Below are positions 5,583-14,297 of a stretch of 64,000 nucleotides of DNA, piece after piece (the stretch's first letter is position 1; each line of letters starts with the position of its first letter). The stretch comes from Solimonas variicoloris DSM 15731. GTDB taxonomy: Bacteria; Pseudomonadota; Gammaproteobacteria; Nevskiales; Nevskiaceae. The stretch is taken from positions 1 through 64,000 of the forward strand of contig NZ_KB907925.1 of assembly GCF_000382285.1 (NCBI RefSeq), read 5' to 3'. The notes beneath the pieces were generated by a model, which made no database searches, was not told the origin of the DNA, and saw nothing but the letters and a program-made list of their open reading frames with translations. The translations under genes and the position numbers were made by a program.

Positions 5583-7106
5583 TCAGGTACCGGTGCGCAG
5601 CCGGTCCATCAGCGCGCCGGGAAAGTCCTGCGCCGCCATGTCGCGCAGCGTCAGCTCGACGTCGTACGGCGCTCGGAAAAAATGGATCTGCGTGGTCGCC
5701 GGATTGAACACCGCCCACTGCGCGTCGAGGCTGCCGCCGCGCGGCTGGCCGACCGAGCCGGGGCAGATCAGCGCTTCGCGATAATCGAGCAGCGACTGCT
5801 CGGCCTCGTCGCTGAAGCCGCTGCGCTGCGGCGTCGCGTAGAAGATGCCGGCGATGTGGCTGTGCCCGTGAAAGGCCCAGCGCAGGCCGTGCTCGGCGAG
5901 ATAGCGCAGGTTGTCCTCGTAGGTCATGCGGTAGACGTAGGCGCGGAAGAACGCCGGGTCCATCGGCGCGCCGTGCTGCGCTACCCAGCCCTCGCGCTCG
6001 AGCCGCGTCGGCAGCTGTCCCAGCCAGCCGCGCGCCTCATCGCCGAGCCGCTGCCGCGTCCACTCGACGACGCGCGCCGCGGTCGCGGTGAACCCTTCGG
6101 CCGTGCTGGTGCCGGCGACGGCGTCGTCGTGATTGCCGCGCACCACCTCGAAACCGCTGTCGCGCACGAGCTCGATGCACTCGGCCGGATGCGGGCCGTA
6201 GCCGACGATGTCGCCGAGCACGATGCCGCGATCGACGCCGAGCCGGCGCAGTCCGGCGAGCGCCGTTTCCAGCGCCGGACGGTTGGCGTGAATGTCGGCG
6301 AGCAGCGCGAACGGCCGCTGCTCGTGGAGCGTCGCGCGCGTGCGCGAATGCGGCTGCGCGCCGAGCAGCCCTTCAATGAAACCGTCGAGACGGCGCGACT
6401 GGTCGTCGCCGTTGTAGTAGAGGCCGCGGATGCCGTCGGCGACACGCCGGCATGCGCCGGCGTCGCCGAACTCGCCGACGATCGCCTGACGCACGGTCTG
6501 ACCGAGCATCTGCGCGAACTTCGGCGTCAGCGTGCGCAGCTTGCGGATCAGCACGCCGACCGACTGGCTGAAGTGCGCGAAGTCGTCCCAGGGATAGACG
6601 TCGTCGTCGAGGTAATGCAGCTGGCCGGCGTCGTCGACCGCGAAGTTGGACAGGCCCTCGTCGAGCCGCACGCGAAAGCGCGCGGCGATGCGCAGGTACA
6701 TCTGCAGCATGGCGCGCACGTGGCGGAAGAACACCATCGCGTCTTCCTCGGCCTGCGGCAGATGCAGCGCGCGCAGCCGCGGCGTGACGTTGCCGAGCCA
6801 GACGCCAGCCTGCGGACCTTGATCCTCGGTCACGATCAGCCAGGTGCGCGCCGGGTGATAGACGCCGTACAGGCGCTCGCGCAGCAGGGTTTCCTCGGTC
6901 TGTTCGCGCAGGCCCTGCGCGGGTCCGGCCAGACGCAGCTTGAGCACGTGCTGCGGCGAGGCCTGGATGCGCGTCAGCGGCCGGCCGGTGAACTCGCCGT
7001 CGTGGCCGAGCGCCTGCGCCGGCAAGGCGAAGAGTTCGAGCGCGAGATCGGGCGAACACGCCAGCGCGGGGTCGATGGCCCCGATGATGTCGATGCGTGT
7101 CGCCAA
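5583..7106 (-). CDS. Metallophosphoesterase with kinase-like N-terminal domain
   Basis: A 507-residue soluble protein and first gene of the operon. The C-terminal half is a calcineurin-like phosphoesterase with all metal motifs: D271xH273, GD299IVGYG, GNHD (324-327), a His near 378 and GHSH (414-417). It resembles the YfcE/serine-threonine-phosphatase-like group. The N-terminal 260 residues contain an HVLKLRL lysine (K56), then LDEGLSNFAVDD (148-159) and YLDDD (165-169). This is the order and spacing of a kinase-fold ATP-binding Lys, catalytic-loop Asn and metal-binding Asp, so the protein may fuse a kinase-like and a phosphatase domain. The C-terminal call is firm; the N-terminal one is inference. 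Confidence 0.85.
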   Translation of the reverse strand: MATRIDIIGAIDPALACSPDLALELFALPAQALGHDGEFTGRPLTRIQASPQHVLKLRLAGPAQGLREQTEETLLRERLYGVYHPARTWLIVTEDQGPQAGVWLGNVTPRLRALHLPQAEEDAMVFFRHVRAMLQMYLRIAARFRVRLDEGLSNFAVDDAGQLHYLDDDVYPWDDFAHFSQSVGVLIRKLRTLTPKFAQMLGQTVRQAIVGEFGDAGACRRVADGIRGLYYNGDDQSRRLDGFIEGLLGAQPHSRTRATLHEQRPFALLADIHANRPALETALAGLRRLGVDRGIVLGDIVGYGPHPAECIELVRDSGFEVVRGNHDDAVAGTSTAEGFTATAARVVEWTRQRLGDEARGWLGQLPTRLEREGWVAQHGAPMDPAFFRAYVYRMTYEDNLRYLAEHGLRWAFHGHSHIAGIFYATPQRSGFSDEAEQSLLDYREALICPGSVGQPRGGSLDAQWAVFNPATTQIHFFRAPYDVELTLRDMAAQDFPGALMDRLRTGT

Positions 7107-7250
7107 AAAATCGTCCCCCCGAAACCCGCGTCGTTAAAGTCGTTGCGCGAATTCTTGACGCTGCGGGAGGTGCGCGGGCTCGTCGAACGCCGAGCGGTAG
7201 CCTCAGGCTGATAAGGCGTACGGGAAACCCCGACGGGGATAGCCCGGCAT

Positions 7251-7670
7251 TCAGGCCGGCAGCGCGTAGGTGCCGCTGGCGTGCGCGACGGTCACGCCGG
7301 GCGCGGCGGCCGTCGACAGGCGTACTTCCATCGCCGCGAGGCGACGGCCGAGCTTGAGGAAGCTGGCCTCGCCGATCACGTCGCCAGGCCGGGCCTTGGC
7401 GAGGAAGCGGATGTTGATGTCGCTGGTCACCGCCATCAGCTGCGCGCCGACGTGGCCGAGCACCAGCGCGTACATCGCGCTGTCGGCGGCGGTGAACAGC
7501 GTCGGACCCGAAATCACTTCGCCGGGCCGCAGCATCGCCGCATCGAACGGCAGACGCACGCGCGCATAACCGGAACGCAGTTCGTCGACGCACAGGCCGC
7601 CGCGCCCGGCGGCGACCAGGCCCTCGCGAATCAGCGCCTCGACCGCGGCGGCATCGAGCTTCAGATCCAT
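7251..7670 (-). CDS. PaaI-type hotdog thioesterase
   Basis: A 139-residue hotdog-fold protein starting MDLKLDAAAVEALIREGLVA. The block GEVISGPTLFTAADSAMYALV matches the hotdog long helix of PaaI-like acyl-CoA thioesterases, where a Gly-Pro loop and an acidic residue position the thioester. The NIRFLAKARPGDV strand is also typical. It probably hydrolyses a medium-chain or aryl acyl-CoA in the cytosol; substrate unknown. The ATG lies 10 bases inside the end of the upstream TauE gene, so the two are translationally coupled. Confidence 0.8.
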   Translation of the reverse strand: MDLKLDAAAVEALIREGLVAAGRGGLCVDELRSGYARVRLPFDAAMLRPGEVISGPTLFTAADSAMYALVLGHVGAQLMAVTSDINIRFLAKARPGDVIGEASFLKLGRRLAAMEVRLSTAAAPGVTVAHASGTYALPA

Positions 7671-8398
7671 CCGTATCCTCTCAGAGCATCCCAGATCAGT
7701 TTGAGCGACAGCGTCACCAGGATGGCGCGGAACAGGCGCGCGAAGCCGCGCTCGCTGATGCGGCCATTGAGGCGCTTGCCGACGATCGTGCCGAGGATGA
7801 CGGCAAGGCACAGCGGCACCAGACGCTGCGGCGCGGCCAGCGCCGAGAACCCGACCAGCCCGTAGGCGAGCACACGCAGGCCGTGGCCCAGCATCTGCGT
7901 CATCGCCAGCGTGCCGATCACCGTTTCCTTGCGCCACTCCGGCCGGAAGAACAGGCGGCCCACGAACAGGCCGGTGGCGCCGACGAACAGGCCGATGCTG
8001 CCGTTGAGAAAGCCGGCGATCAGGAAGGCCGGCCGCGCCGGCAGCGGCTGCGTGCGCGCCTGCGGCGCCAGCGAGGCGAGGATCAGTCCGGCGAGCACCA
8101 GCTTGACGATGTTGCCGTCGACGCCGGCGACGAAGGGCGCGACCAGCAGCGTCGCCGGGATGCCGGCGAGCAGGAACCAGCCAGCCGCCGACCACTCGAC
8201 GTCGCGCACGTAGGCGACGGTGCGCGAACTGTTGGCGACGAACTGCACGGCGGCGAACAGCGGCACGGCCTCGGCCGGCGGCATGCCGAGCGCATAGAAG
8301 ACGCCGATCAGGATCGTGCCGCCGCCGAGTCCGGCTGCGCCGGACAGCGTCGCGGTCAGGAAGCCGACGACCACGATCGCCAGATCGAGGGCCGTCAT
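7661..8398 (-). CDS. TauE/SafE family membrane permease
   Basis: A 245-residue inner-membrane protein with about eight hydrophobic segments. The N-terminal half-repeat SGAAGLGGGTILIGVFYALG and the second half-repeat GFLNGSIGLFVGATGLFVGR are the signature internal repeat of TauE/SafE/YfcA proteins. Members export sulfite, sulfoacetate or other organic anions; the substrate here cannot be deduced. The 3' end overlaps the thioesterase start by 10 bases, making a two-gene unit, perhaps with the EF-hand lipoprotein upstream (13-base gap). Confidence 0.85.
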   Translation of the reverse strand: MTALDLAIVVVGFLTATLSGAAGLGGGTILIGVFYALGMPPAEAVPLFAAVQFVANSSRTVAYVRDVEWSAAGWFLLAGIPATLLVAPFVAGVDGNIVKLVLAGLILASLAPQARTQPLPARPAFLIAGFLNGSIGLFVGATGLFVGRLFFRPEWRKETVIGTLAMTQMLGHGLRVLAYGLVGFSALAAPQRLVPLCLAVILGTIVGKRLNGRISERGFARLFRAILVTLSLKLIWDALRGYGWI

Positions 8399-8411
8399 CG
8401 CCGTGCGCGCC

Positions 8412-8717
8412 TCAGAGCGGGCGCGGCGCCGGACCCGGCGCCGGCAGGCGGTTGCCGTCGGCCTGCACGCGCCGCCAGACCAGGTAGCTGCGCAGCTCGG
8501 CGTAGGTGATGCGGCCGTTGCCGTCGGTGTCGACGTCCTCGAACTTCACGCCGCTCAGCGGCAGGCGCGTGAACTCCTCGGGCGTCAGCTGCTCGTCGCC
8601 GTCAAGGTCGGCGGCCTTGAAGGCATCGAGGATCTGCTGGCGAGGCGTCGGGCTGGCCGCGCATGCCGACAGCAGGATCGCCGCGGCGGACAGCAGGAAA
8701 ATCGGAAGGTCGCGCAT
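8412..8717 (-). CDS. EF-hand lipoprotein
   Basis: A 101-residue lipoprotein starting MRDLPIFLLSAAAILLSAC, with a lipobox (LSAC) whose Cys is residue 19. Two EF-hand calcium loops follow, D37LDGDEQLTPEE48 and D63TDGNGRITYAE74, each with the canonical oxygen ligands and a closing Glu. It is therefore a calcium-binding envelope lipoprotein, probably facing the periplasm. The frame is open upstream to an ATG at 8741, but the start at 8717 gives a clean signal peptide. A Pro-rich tail ends the protein. It precedes the TauE gene in the same direction. Confidence 0.8.
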   Translation of the reverse strand: MRDLPIFLLSAAAILLSACAASPTPRQQILDAFKAADLDGDEQLTPEEFTRLPLSGVKFEDVDTDGNGRITYAELRSYLVWRRVQADGNRLPAPGPAPRPL

Positions 8718-8813
8718 GTGCCGGCATTGTGCCGCATCCATGCCGGGTGCGCCCCGCGACGCGGCGACGGGTGCGCCCGTGGGCGGCGACCGCAGCCGCC
8801 GCCCACGACACGC

Positions 8814-11800
8814 TCAGCGCCGCGCGCGACGACGGCCGAGCGCCGCGGCCAGCAGGCCGAGCAGCACCGACAGCGGCATCGCACCGCCGTTGTTGCCGTC
8901 GCTCGTGCCGCCGGTCGAGTCACCGCCGGTGGTGCCACCGGTGGTGGTGCCGGTGCCGCCGGTGGTAGCGCCCGTCGTGGCGCCCGTCGTCGTACCGCCG
9001 GTCGTCGCGCCACCGGTCGTGGTACCGCCGGTGGTGGTGCCGCCCGTCGTATCCCCGGTCGTGCTACCGCCGGTCGTACCGCCGGTCGTGGTCCCACCCG
9101 TGGTGCTGCCACCTGTGGTCGTACCGCCGGTCGTATCACCGGTCGTGCTGCCGCCCGTGGTCGTACCGCCGGTGGTGCCGCCGGGCGGCGTGACCGTGCA
9201 CTGCGCGTCGTCGGCGCTGACGGCATTGAACACGGCGCCGCTGTTGCCGGTGAGAACGAGATTGTCGATCGCCCAGCCGTAGCCGCCGTTGAGCGCATCG
9301 CTGGCGACATGGAAGCGCAGCCGCGCGGTCTTGCCGGCGAGCCGTTCGGCGAAGTCGAGCACCGAGGTCTGCAGGCCACGGTTGCGGTTGACGAAGCCGC
9401 GGTGGCCGGTGACCTGCGCCCGGCCGCTGTAGCCGTTCTTCGTGAAGCGTGCGCCGAAGTCGGTGACGTCGGTCCAGGTCGCGCCGTCGTCGACGCTGAC
9501 CTCGACGAAGCCGCCGTCGTAGCCGAGGCCGAGCACCGGCAGCGGCAGCAGCGACTCGAAGTCGTAATGGTGATCGAAGCTCACCGAGAAACTGCCGCCG
9601 GCCGGCACCGAGAACGCCGGCGTGACGAGATACAGGTCGGTCGCCGTTTCCGGGTCCGGCGCGTACCAGACGTGGCCGCTGCCGAGCTCGTCGTTGTCGT
9701 CGACGATCTCCCACTGCACGGTCGTGCCCCGCGAGACGCGCGTCCAGCCGGATGCCGCGAGCGCCGGATACTCGAAGTCGTCGCGGTTGGCGGTCCTGGC
9801 GATGTCGTAGTTGGCGAGCAGTTCGAGGCTCGTCGCCGGCGGATACTCGACCGCCGGGTCGGCCGAAGCCGGCGCGTCGAGCGCCAGCGTCAGCGCGATC
9901 TTCAGCGGCGAGGCCACACCCTGCGCGAGCGCGACGTCGAGCGTCGCGTACGCGCTCTGGCCGATCGCCGGCGCGACGAAGCTGAGCTGGCCGGCGCCGG
10001 GCGACAGGCCGGCGGCGTCGCTGCCGAGCGTCGCGGTGACGGTCTCGCCCGGCGTGTACGCGCCGTTGTTGAACAGCGCGAAGCGCAGGCGCGCCGACTC
10101 GCCGGCATCGAGGATGCCGTCGCCGTCGCAGCCGTCGAAGCCGTCGGCGGTGGCGCCGATGCCGGCGACCAGCGTCGGCGCCGGCGCGGCGAAGGCCACG
10201 TCGCTCTCGACGACGCCGGCGTTGTCGGTACTGCTGCGCGACGGCGCGACCGCATGCAGGCCGAGGCCGCGCTTGGCGAACGCGCGCGCCGCCAGCGCGT
10301 AGTCGGCCGGATCGGTCGCCAGCGCCGCGGCGAGCACGCCGTCGCGCGCTTCGGTGAAGGTCGGCGACGACGGCGTCATCTTCAGGCCGGCGATCACGTA
10401 GTCCTTCATCCGCGCCTGCGCGGTCGCGAAATCGTGATGGTTGAGCAGCGCCGCGTAGACCTCCCACAGCATGTTGGCCCAGACCTCGCCGACGTTGTGG
10501 ACCTCGGCGTTGTCGGCGCCGTCGGCGCCGAACGCGACCGGCGCACCCTCGATCGCCACGCCGGTTTCGATGTGCTTGAAGCGCAGCGGATTGACCGTCA
10601 TCTGCGTCGAGTACGGCGCGCGACGGATGCCGAAGTAGTAGCTCGGGATCACGTAGAAGCCGGTCGGGTACGCGCCCTGATAGCGCTCGTTGCCGGCCAC
10701 TTCGCGGTCCTCCGGCCGCACCGCGAGCAGCAGCGAGGCGATGTCGCTCCAGCCCTCGCCCATGCCGCCGCCCTGCGTGTTCGACAGGCCGGAGCCGTCG
10801 CTGACGAGGCGGTTGCTGACGTGGTGGAAGAACTCGTGCGCGATCACCAGCTCGTCGAGCGTGCCGTCGTAGTCGATCGAGGCTTCGCGCCGCAGATGCA
10901 TGCTGACGGTCTGGCCGGCGGCGAGCCGGTCCTTGATCGTCTGGCCGTCGTCCTTGCGGATCATCACCGCCGGCAGCAGGTAGAGCGCGTCGGTGGACAG
11001 GCCGATCGGGATCGGCAGATCGGCGTTGCCCATCGCGATCGGATCGCCGTCGCCGTTGTTGACGACGATCATCGCCTTGGCGCCGGACAGCGTCGCGAAC
11101 TGCTCCTTGGTCGTGAACGAGCAGTTGCCGCGATCGATCAGTGCGATCTTGCCGAGCAGCGAGAGCTGCGGCGGCGCCGGCAGCGTGGTGCCGGTGATCG
11201 GCAGGCTCAGCGTGCCGGCGCAGCCGTCGGTCGGATCGCCGACGATATCGGCGGCGAGCACGACGTCGCCGCTCAGGTCGAAGGTGTTGGGACCGAAGCT
11301 CGCGCCGGTGAACTTCAGCGGCGCCGACGGCTCGGGCGCGGTGATCGCGACCTCGCCGCGCAGCGGACCGTCGAACAGGTACATCTGCATCGTCGGCGAA
11401 CTGCCGTCGGCCGGCGTCGCCATGTTGGCGTTGTTGCGCCCCGACGAGTCCTGGCCCTGCGCCGAGATCGCGTCGCCGTCGACGCCGCCGCGGCCGTAGT
11501 TGTCGTTCTGCGCGTTGCCGGACGCCTCGTCGAAGCCGTGGTCGTACCACCAGTCGTGCAGCCAGTTGTTCATGTAGAACAGGTTGACGATGGCGGCGTT
11601 CCTGGCGTCCGCGGTCGACGGATCGTCGTCGGCGTGGATCGGATAGTCGAAGCTGCGCTCGCCGCTCAGCGCCACGCGCAGATCGCCCGAACCCGGGATG
11701 TAACCGTCGCCGGTGATGGTGCCGATCGGGTCCGGCAGGTTCAGCGGCAGGCCCAGCTGCGGACCGGTATCGAGGAAGGCGTCGGCGTTGTTGCCGGTGG

Positions 11801-12836
11801 TGGTCGTGGCGTCGTTGGCGAGCCACGGATCGCCGGTCGAGATCGGGCCGCTGACCAGGGTCACGGCGTTGGCCGTCGCGCTGACACGCGGCAGGACCTC
11901 GTCGATGGCATGGCCCGGGAACGGCAGATAGCCATTGCCGAGCGGCGCGTCGTACGGCTGATGGATGCCGGCGGCGTCGGCGAACACGCGATAGGTGAAC
12001 GGCTGGGCCGCCTCGTAGGCGACCAGATCCTTGGCGAACAGCGTGCTGCCGTCCTCGCCGAACACGAAGGACCAGGCGACCGTGCCGGGCGCACCGGCGC
12101 GGCGGCCGAAGACCTCGACGTAGTACGCCGGCACGAGGCGGTCGGCGAGCGCGTAGTAGACCGCCTTGCTGCGCGGCGCACGGCTCAGCGCGAAACCGTC
12201 CGGCACCACGTCGAGTGCGTAGGACTGATAGCCGCCGCGCGCCTGCGTCGCGCGCACGGCATTGCCGGCGACGCTGACGCCGAGCCGGCGCAGCGCGGCG
12301 CTGACCGCCGGCGCGCCGCCGCTGCCGGCGAAGGCGCCGGCCTGCTTCACGGCAGCGCTGGCGGCGAAGTAGCCGGACGCGGCGACCGGCCGGCCGCTGG
12401 CATCGAGCATGACGCTGACGCGGCGGTTGAAGACCTCGATGCCGCCGACGCGCTGCGCGAAGCGCGCGACCACCGGGCCGTGGCCGCGGTCCTGCAGATC
12501 GAGCAGCGTCGCGCTCTCGACGCTCGACGCCGGCAGCGCCAGGCGGCCGGCGGCCTTGCGCAGATACTGGCGGGCAAAGGTTTCGAGCTGCGCCTTGCGC
12601 GCGGCCTTGCCGATCTTGCCGACCACCGGCGCGCGCGCATCGCTCGCGGCCCAGACGAAGCTCGCGCCGCCGAGCGCGGACGCGTCGGCCGGCACCGCAC
12701 CGCGCGGCAGCGCGCCGGCGATCGCCGTCTTCTGCTGCTGCGCCCAGAAGGCATCGTAGTTGGCCGGCTGGCCGCCGGACGCACCCGCCGCCGCGGCCGC
12801 GCCGAGCAGCGCGCCGGTCAGAATCACCCGCTTCAT
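8814..12836 (-). CDS. Secreted M36 (fungalysin-like) metalloprotease with GlyGly-CTERM anchor
   Basis: A 1340-residue multidomain exoprotein. A signal peptide (residues 1-20) and an FTP-type propeptide come first. The peptidase domain has H667EFFHH with the downstream GEGWSD (E694), the zinc site of family M36; a protease-associated (PA) segment (IDRGNCSFTTKEQF) lies about residues 520-640. C-terminal beta-rich domains (around 1000-1210) follow, then a long Thr/Gly stalk (about 1218-1305) and a terminal GlyGly-CTERM signal: Gly-Gly, one hydrophobic helix and a GRRRARR tail. Such tails are cut by rhombosortase in type II-secreted surface proteins. No rhombosortase or type II genes are in the window. 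The start at 12836 is chosen for the signal peptide. Confidence 0.9.
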   Translation of the reverse strand: MKRVILTGALLGAAAAAGASGGQPANYDAFWAQQQKTAIAGALPRGAVPADASALGGASFVWAASDARAPVVGKIGKAARKAQLETFARQYLRKAAGRLALPASSVESATLLDLQDRGHGPVVARFAQRVGGIEVFNRRVSVMLDASGRPVAASGYFAASAAVKQAGAFAGSGGAPAVSAALRRLGVSVAGNAVRATQARGGYQSYALDVVPDGFALSRAPRSKAVYYALADRLVPAYYVEVFGRRAGAPGTVAWSFVFGEDGSTLFAKDLVAYEAAQPFTYRVFADAAGIHQPYDAPLGNGYLPFPGHAIDEVLPRVSATANAVTLVSGPISTGDPWLANDATTTTGNNADAFLDTGPQLGLPLNLPDPIGTITGDGYIPGSGDLRVALSGERSFDYPIHADDDPSTADARNAAIVNLFYMNNWLHDWWYDHGFDEASGNAQNDNYGRGGVDGDAISAQGQDSSGRNNANMATPADGSSPTMQMYLFDGPLRGEVAITAPEPSAPLKFTGASFGPNTFDLSGDVVLAADIVGDPTDGCAGTLSLPITGTTLPAPPQLSLLGKIALIDRGNCSFTTKEQFATLSGAKAMIVVNNGDGDPIAMGNADLPIPIGLSTDALYLLPAVMIRKDDGQTIKDRLAAGQTVSMHLRREASIDYDGTLDELVIAHEFFHHVSNRLVSDGSGLSNTQGGGMGEGWSDIASLLLAVRPEDREVAGNERYQGAYPTGFYVIPSYYFGIRRAPYSTQMTVNPLRFKHIETGVAIEGAPVAFGADGADNAEVHNVGEVWANMLWEVYAALLNHHDFATAQARMKDYVIAGLKMTPSSPTFTEARDGVLAAALATDPADYALAARAFAKRGLGLHAVAPSRSSTDNAGVVESDVAFAAPAPTLVAGIGATADGFDGCDGDGILDAGESARLRFALFNNGAYTPGETVTATLGSDAAGLSPGAGQLSFVAPAIGQSAYATLDVALAQGVASPLKIALTLALDAPASADPAVEYPPATSLELLANYDIARTANRDDFEYPALAASGWTRVSRGTTVQWEIVDDNDELGSGHVWYAPDPETATDLYLVTPAFSVPAGGSFSVSFDHHYDFESLLPLPVLGLGYDGGFVEVSVDDGATWTDVTDFGARFTKNGYSGRAQVTGHRGFVNRNRGLQTSVLDFAERLAGKTARLRFHVASDALNGGYGWAIDNLVLTGNSGAVFNAVSADDAQCTVTPPGGTTGGTTTGGSTTGDTTGGTTTGGSTTGGTTTGGTTGGSTTGDTTGGTTTGGTTTGGATTGGTTTGATTGATTGGTGTTTGGTTGGDSTGGTSDGNNGGAMPLSVLLGLLAAALGRRRARR
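8909..9185 (-). repeat. In-frame Thr/Gly-coding microsatellite-like repeat of the M36 protease
   Basis: About 275 bp of short imperfect tandem repeats built from units reading ACC-ACC-GGC-GGC and variants on the coding strand, giving runs of TTGG, TTTGG and STTGD. Unit boundaries are in multiples of three, so copy changes keep the frame. It codes for the flexible stalk between the enzyme and its membrane anchor. Confidence 0.85.
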
Positions 12837-12978
12837 GAATCGCCCCCGTGACGGTTCTGACCGTCGAATCCTGAATTTCCCTGGACGGATCAGAGCAACA
12901 ACGGTGCCGGGCACGCGCAGGAAAATGCCGCGTCGGCGGCGCCTGAGATTCCCTCAGTATCGTTTTACTATCGGACTT

Positions 12979-12993
12979 CCCCCGTTTCGGGGG
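12979..12993 (-). terminator. Hairpin after mgtE, possible weak terminator
   Basis: A perfect six-base G/C stem (CCCCCG, TTT loop, CGGGGG) lies six bases beyond the mgtE stop on the minus strand. There is no clear U-tract, so it may be only a stabilising 3' hairpin. The rest of 12837-12999 shows nothing else recognisable. Confidence 0.35.
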
Positions 12994-12999
12994 CCGCGC

Positions 13000-14172
13000 T
13001 CAAAGCACCAGCGTGCTGGCCAGCAGCAGCATCAGGCCCATGCCGGCGATGTCGGTGCCGGTGGTCAGGAAGATGCTGGAGGCGGTGACCGGATCGGCGC
13101 CGCAGCGCCGCAGCAGCAGCGGCACCATCACCCCGAACAGGCCGGACAGCGTGCAGGCGCCGACCATCGCCAGCCAGATCACCAGCGCCAGCATCGGCGC
13201 CTGCGGATTGTGCGCGTGCGCCGCCGTCCACCACATCGCCGCCGCCGCGACCGCGCCGGTGAAAGCGCCGTTGAGCGCGCCGAGCAGCAGCTCCTTGCCG
13301 AGCAGGCGGCGCACCGGATAGCGCGCCAGATCGCCGAGCGTGAGGCCGCGCAGCGTGATCGCCAGCGCCTGGCAGCCGGTGTTGCCGCTCTGCCCGGCGA
13401 GGATCGGCAGGAAGGCGGCGAGCGCGACGATCTGCGAGATCGTGCCCTCGAACAGCGCAACCACGAAGCCGGCGAGGAAGGCGGTGAGCAGATTGATCTG
13501 CAGCCACGGATGGCGCATGCGGAAGGCCTGCCAGAGGTTCGTGTAGACGCGTTCCTCCTTGTCGACGCCGACCATCTGGCCGGACTGCGCGGTGATCTCG
13601 ATCGCCTGCCGCTCGAACAACCGCCAGCCGCGCAAGGTGCCGAGCACGCGGCCGGCGTCATCGACGACCGGATAGACCGGATAGTGGCGATGCACCGCGG
13701 CCTTGATCGCCTCGCCGGCCGGCGTCGACGCGGCGAACGCGAACGGCGACGGCAGCATCAGCTCGGACAGCGCCTGATCCGGCCGCGACAGCAGCAGGTC
13801 GCGGATCACGACCAGGCCGCTGAGGCGCTCGTCGGCGCCGCTGGTGTAGAGATAGGTGATCTGGCGCGCATCGCGGCTGGCGCGCAGGAATTCGATCGCG
13901 TCCTGCACCGTCGCGCTTTCCGGCAGCACGGCGGCGATCGGCTCCATCAGATCGGCGACGGTGCCGGGCAGCTCGAGCGCGGTGGTCGCGGTCTCGACCG
14001 GGCGCAGGCCCGGCGGCAGGTGCGTCTGCACGTCGCGCGCGAACTGTCGCGGCAGGCGTTCGAGCACCGCCTGCACGCGCTCCGCCGGCTCGCCGCGCAG
14101 CAGTTCCGCGGCATCGAGCGGGACGCGGCTCGCCGCCGCCCGCACCAGATCCTGCAAGCCCTGATCGTCCAT
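13000..14172 (-). CDS. mgtE: MgtE-type magnesium transporter
   Basis: A 390-residue protein with a reduced N-terminal MgtE domain (PLDAAELLRGEP...), a CBS-domain pair (about 80-205; ITYLYTSGADERLSGLVVIR and HYPVYPVVDDAGRVLGTL), and a C-terminal five-helix membrane domain. The signature PILAGQSGNTGCQALAI loop is present. MgtE is a Mg2+-gated channel in the inner membrane; the cytosolic N and CBS domains sense Mg2+. At 390 residues it is shorter than the usual 450, the loss being in the N domain, so gating may differ. It stands alone on the minus strand, divergent from the GST gene. Confidence 0.9.
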   Translation of the reverse strand: MDDQGLQDLVRAAASRVPLDAAELLRGEPAERVQAVLERLPRQFARDVQTHLPPGLRPVETATTALELPGTVADLMEPIAAVLPESATVQDAIEFLRASRDARQITYLYTSGADERLSGLVVIRDLLLSRPDQALSELMLPSPFAFAASTPAGEAIKAAVHRHYPVYPVVDDAGRVLGTLRGWRLFERQAIEITAQSGQMVGVDKEERVYTNLWQAFRMRHPWLQINLLTAFLAGFVVALFEGTISQIVALAAFLPILAGQSGNTGCQALAITLRGLTLGDLARYPVRRLLGKELLLGALNGAFTGAVAAAAMWWTAAHAHNPQAPMLALVIWLAMVGACTLSGLFGVMVPLLLRRCGADPVTASSIFLTTGTDIAGMGLMLLLASTLVL

Positions 14173-14297
14173 GCCGCCTCCCTGCGCCGCGCGCCGGCAT
14201 CACCGCGCCGCACCGCGTTTGACTTCGTCCGGGCGCCGGCGATACTGCCGGCCGCGCCGCGATCTTACGCCGCCCACCCTTCATCGAGTCCACCGCG

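Noticed and set aside
8909-9185. Short tandem repeats considered as a CRISPR array
   Set aside because: Units are 9-12 bp, contiguous, triplet-phased and coding for Thr/Gly; there are no spacers.
8316-12851. A 1511-codon open frame on the plus strand, opposite the M36 protease
   Set aside because: Arg/Ala/Val-rich low-complexity translation with no domain; a GC-driven antisense shadow of a gene with clear HEFFHH and GEGWSD motifs.
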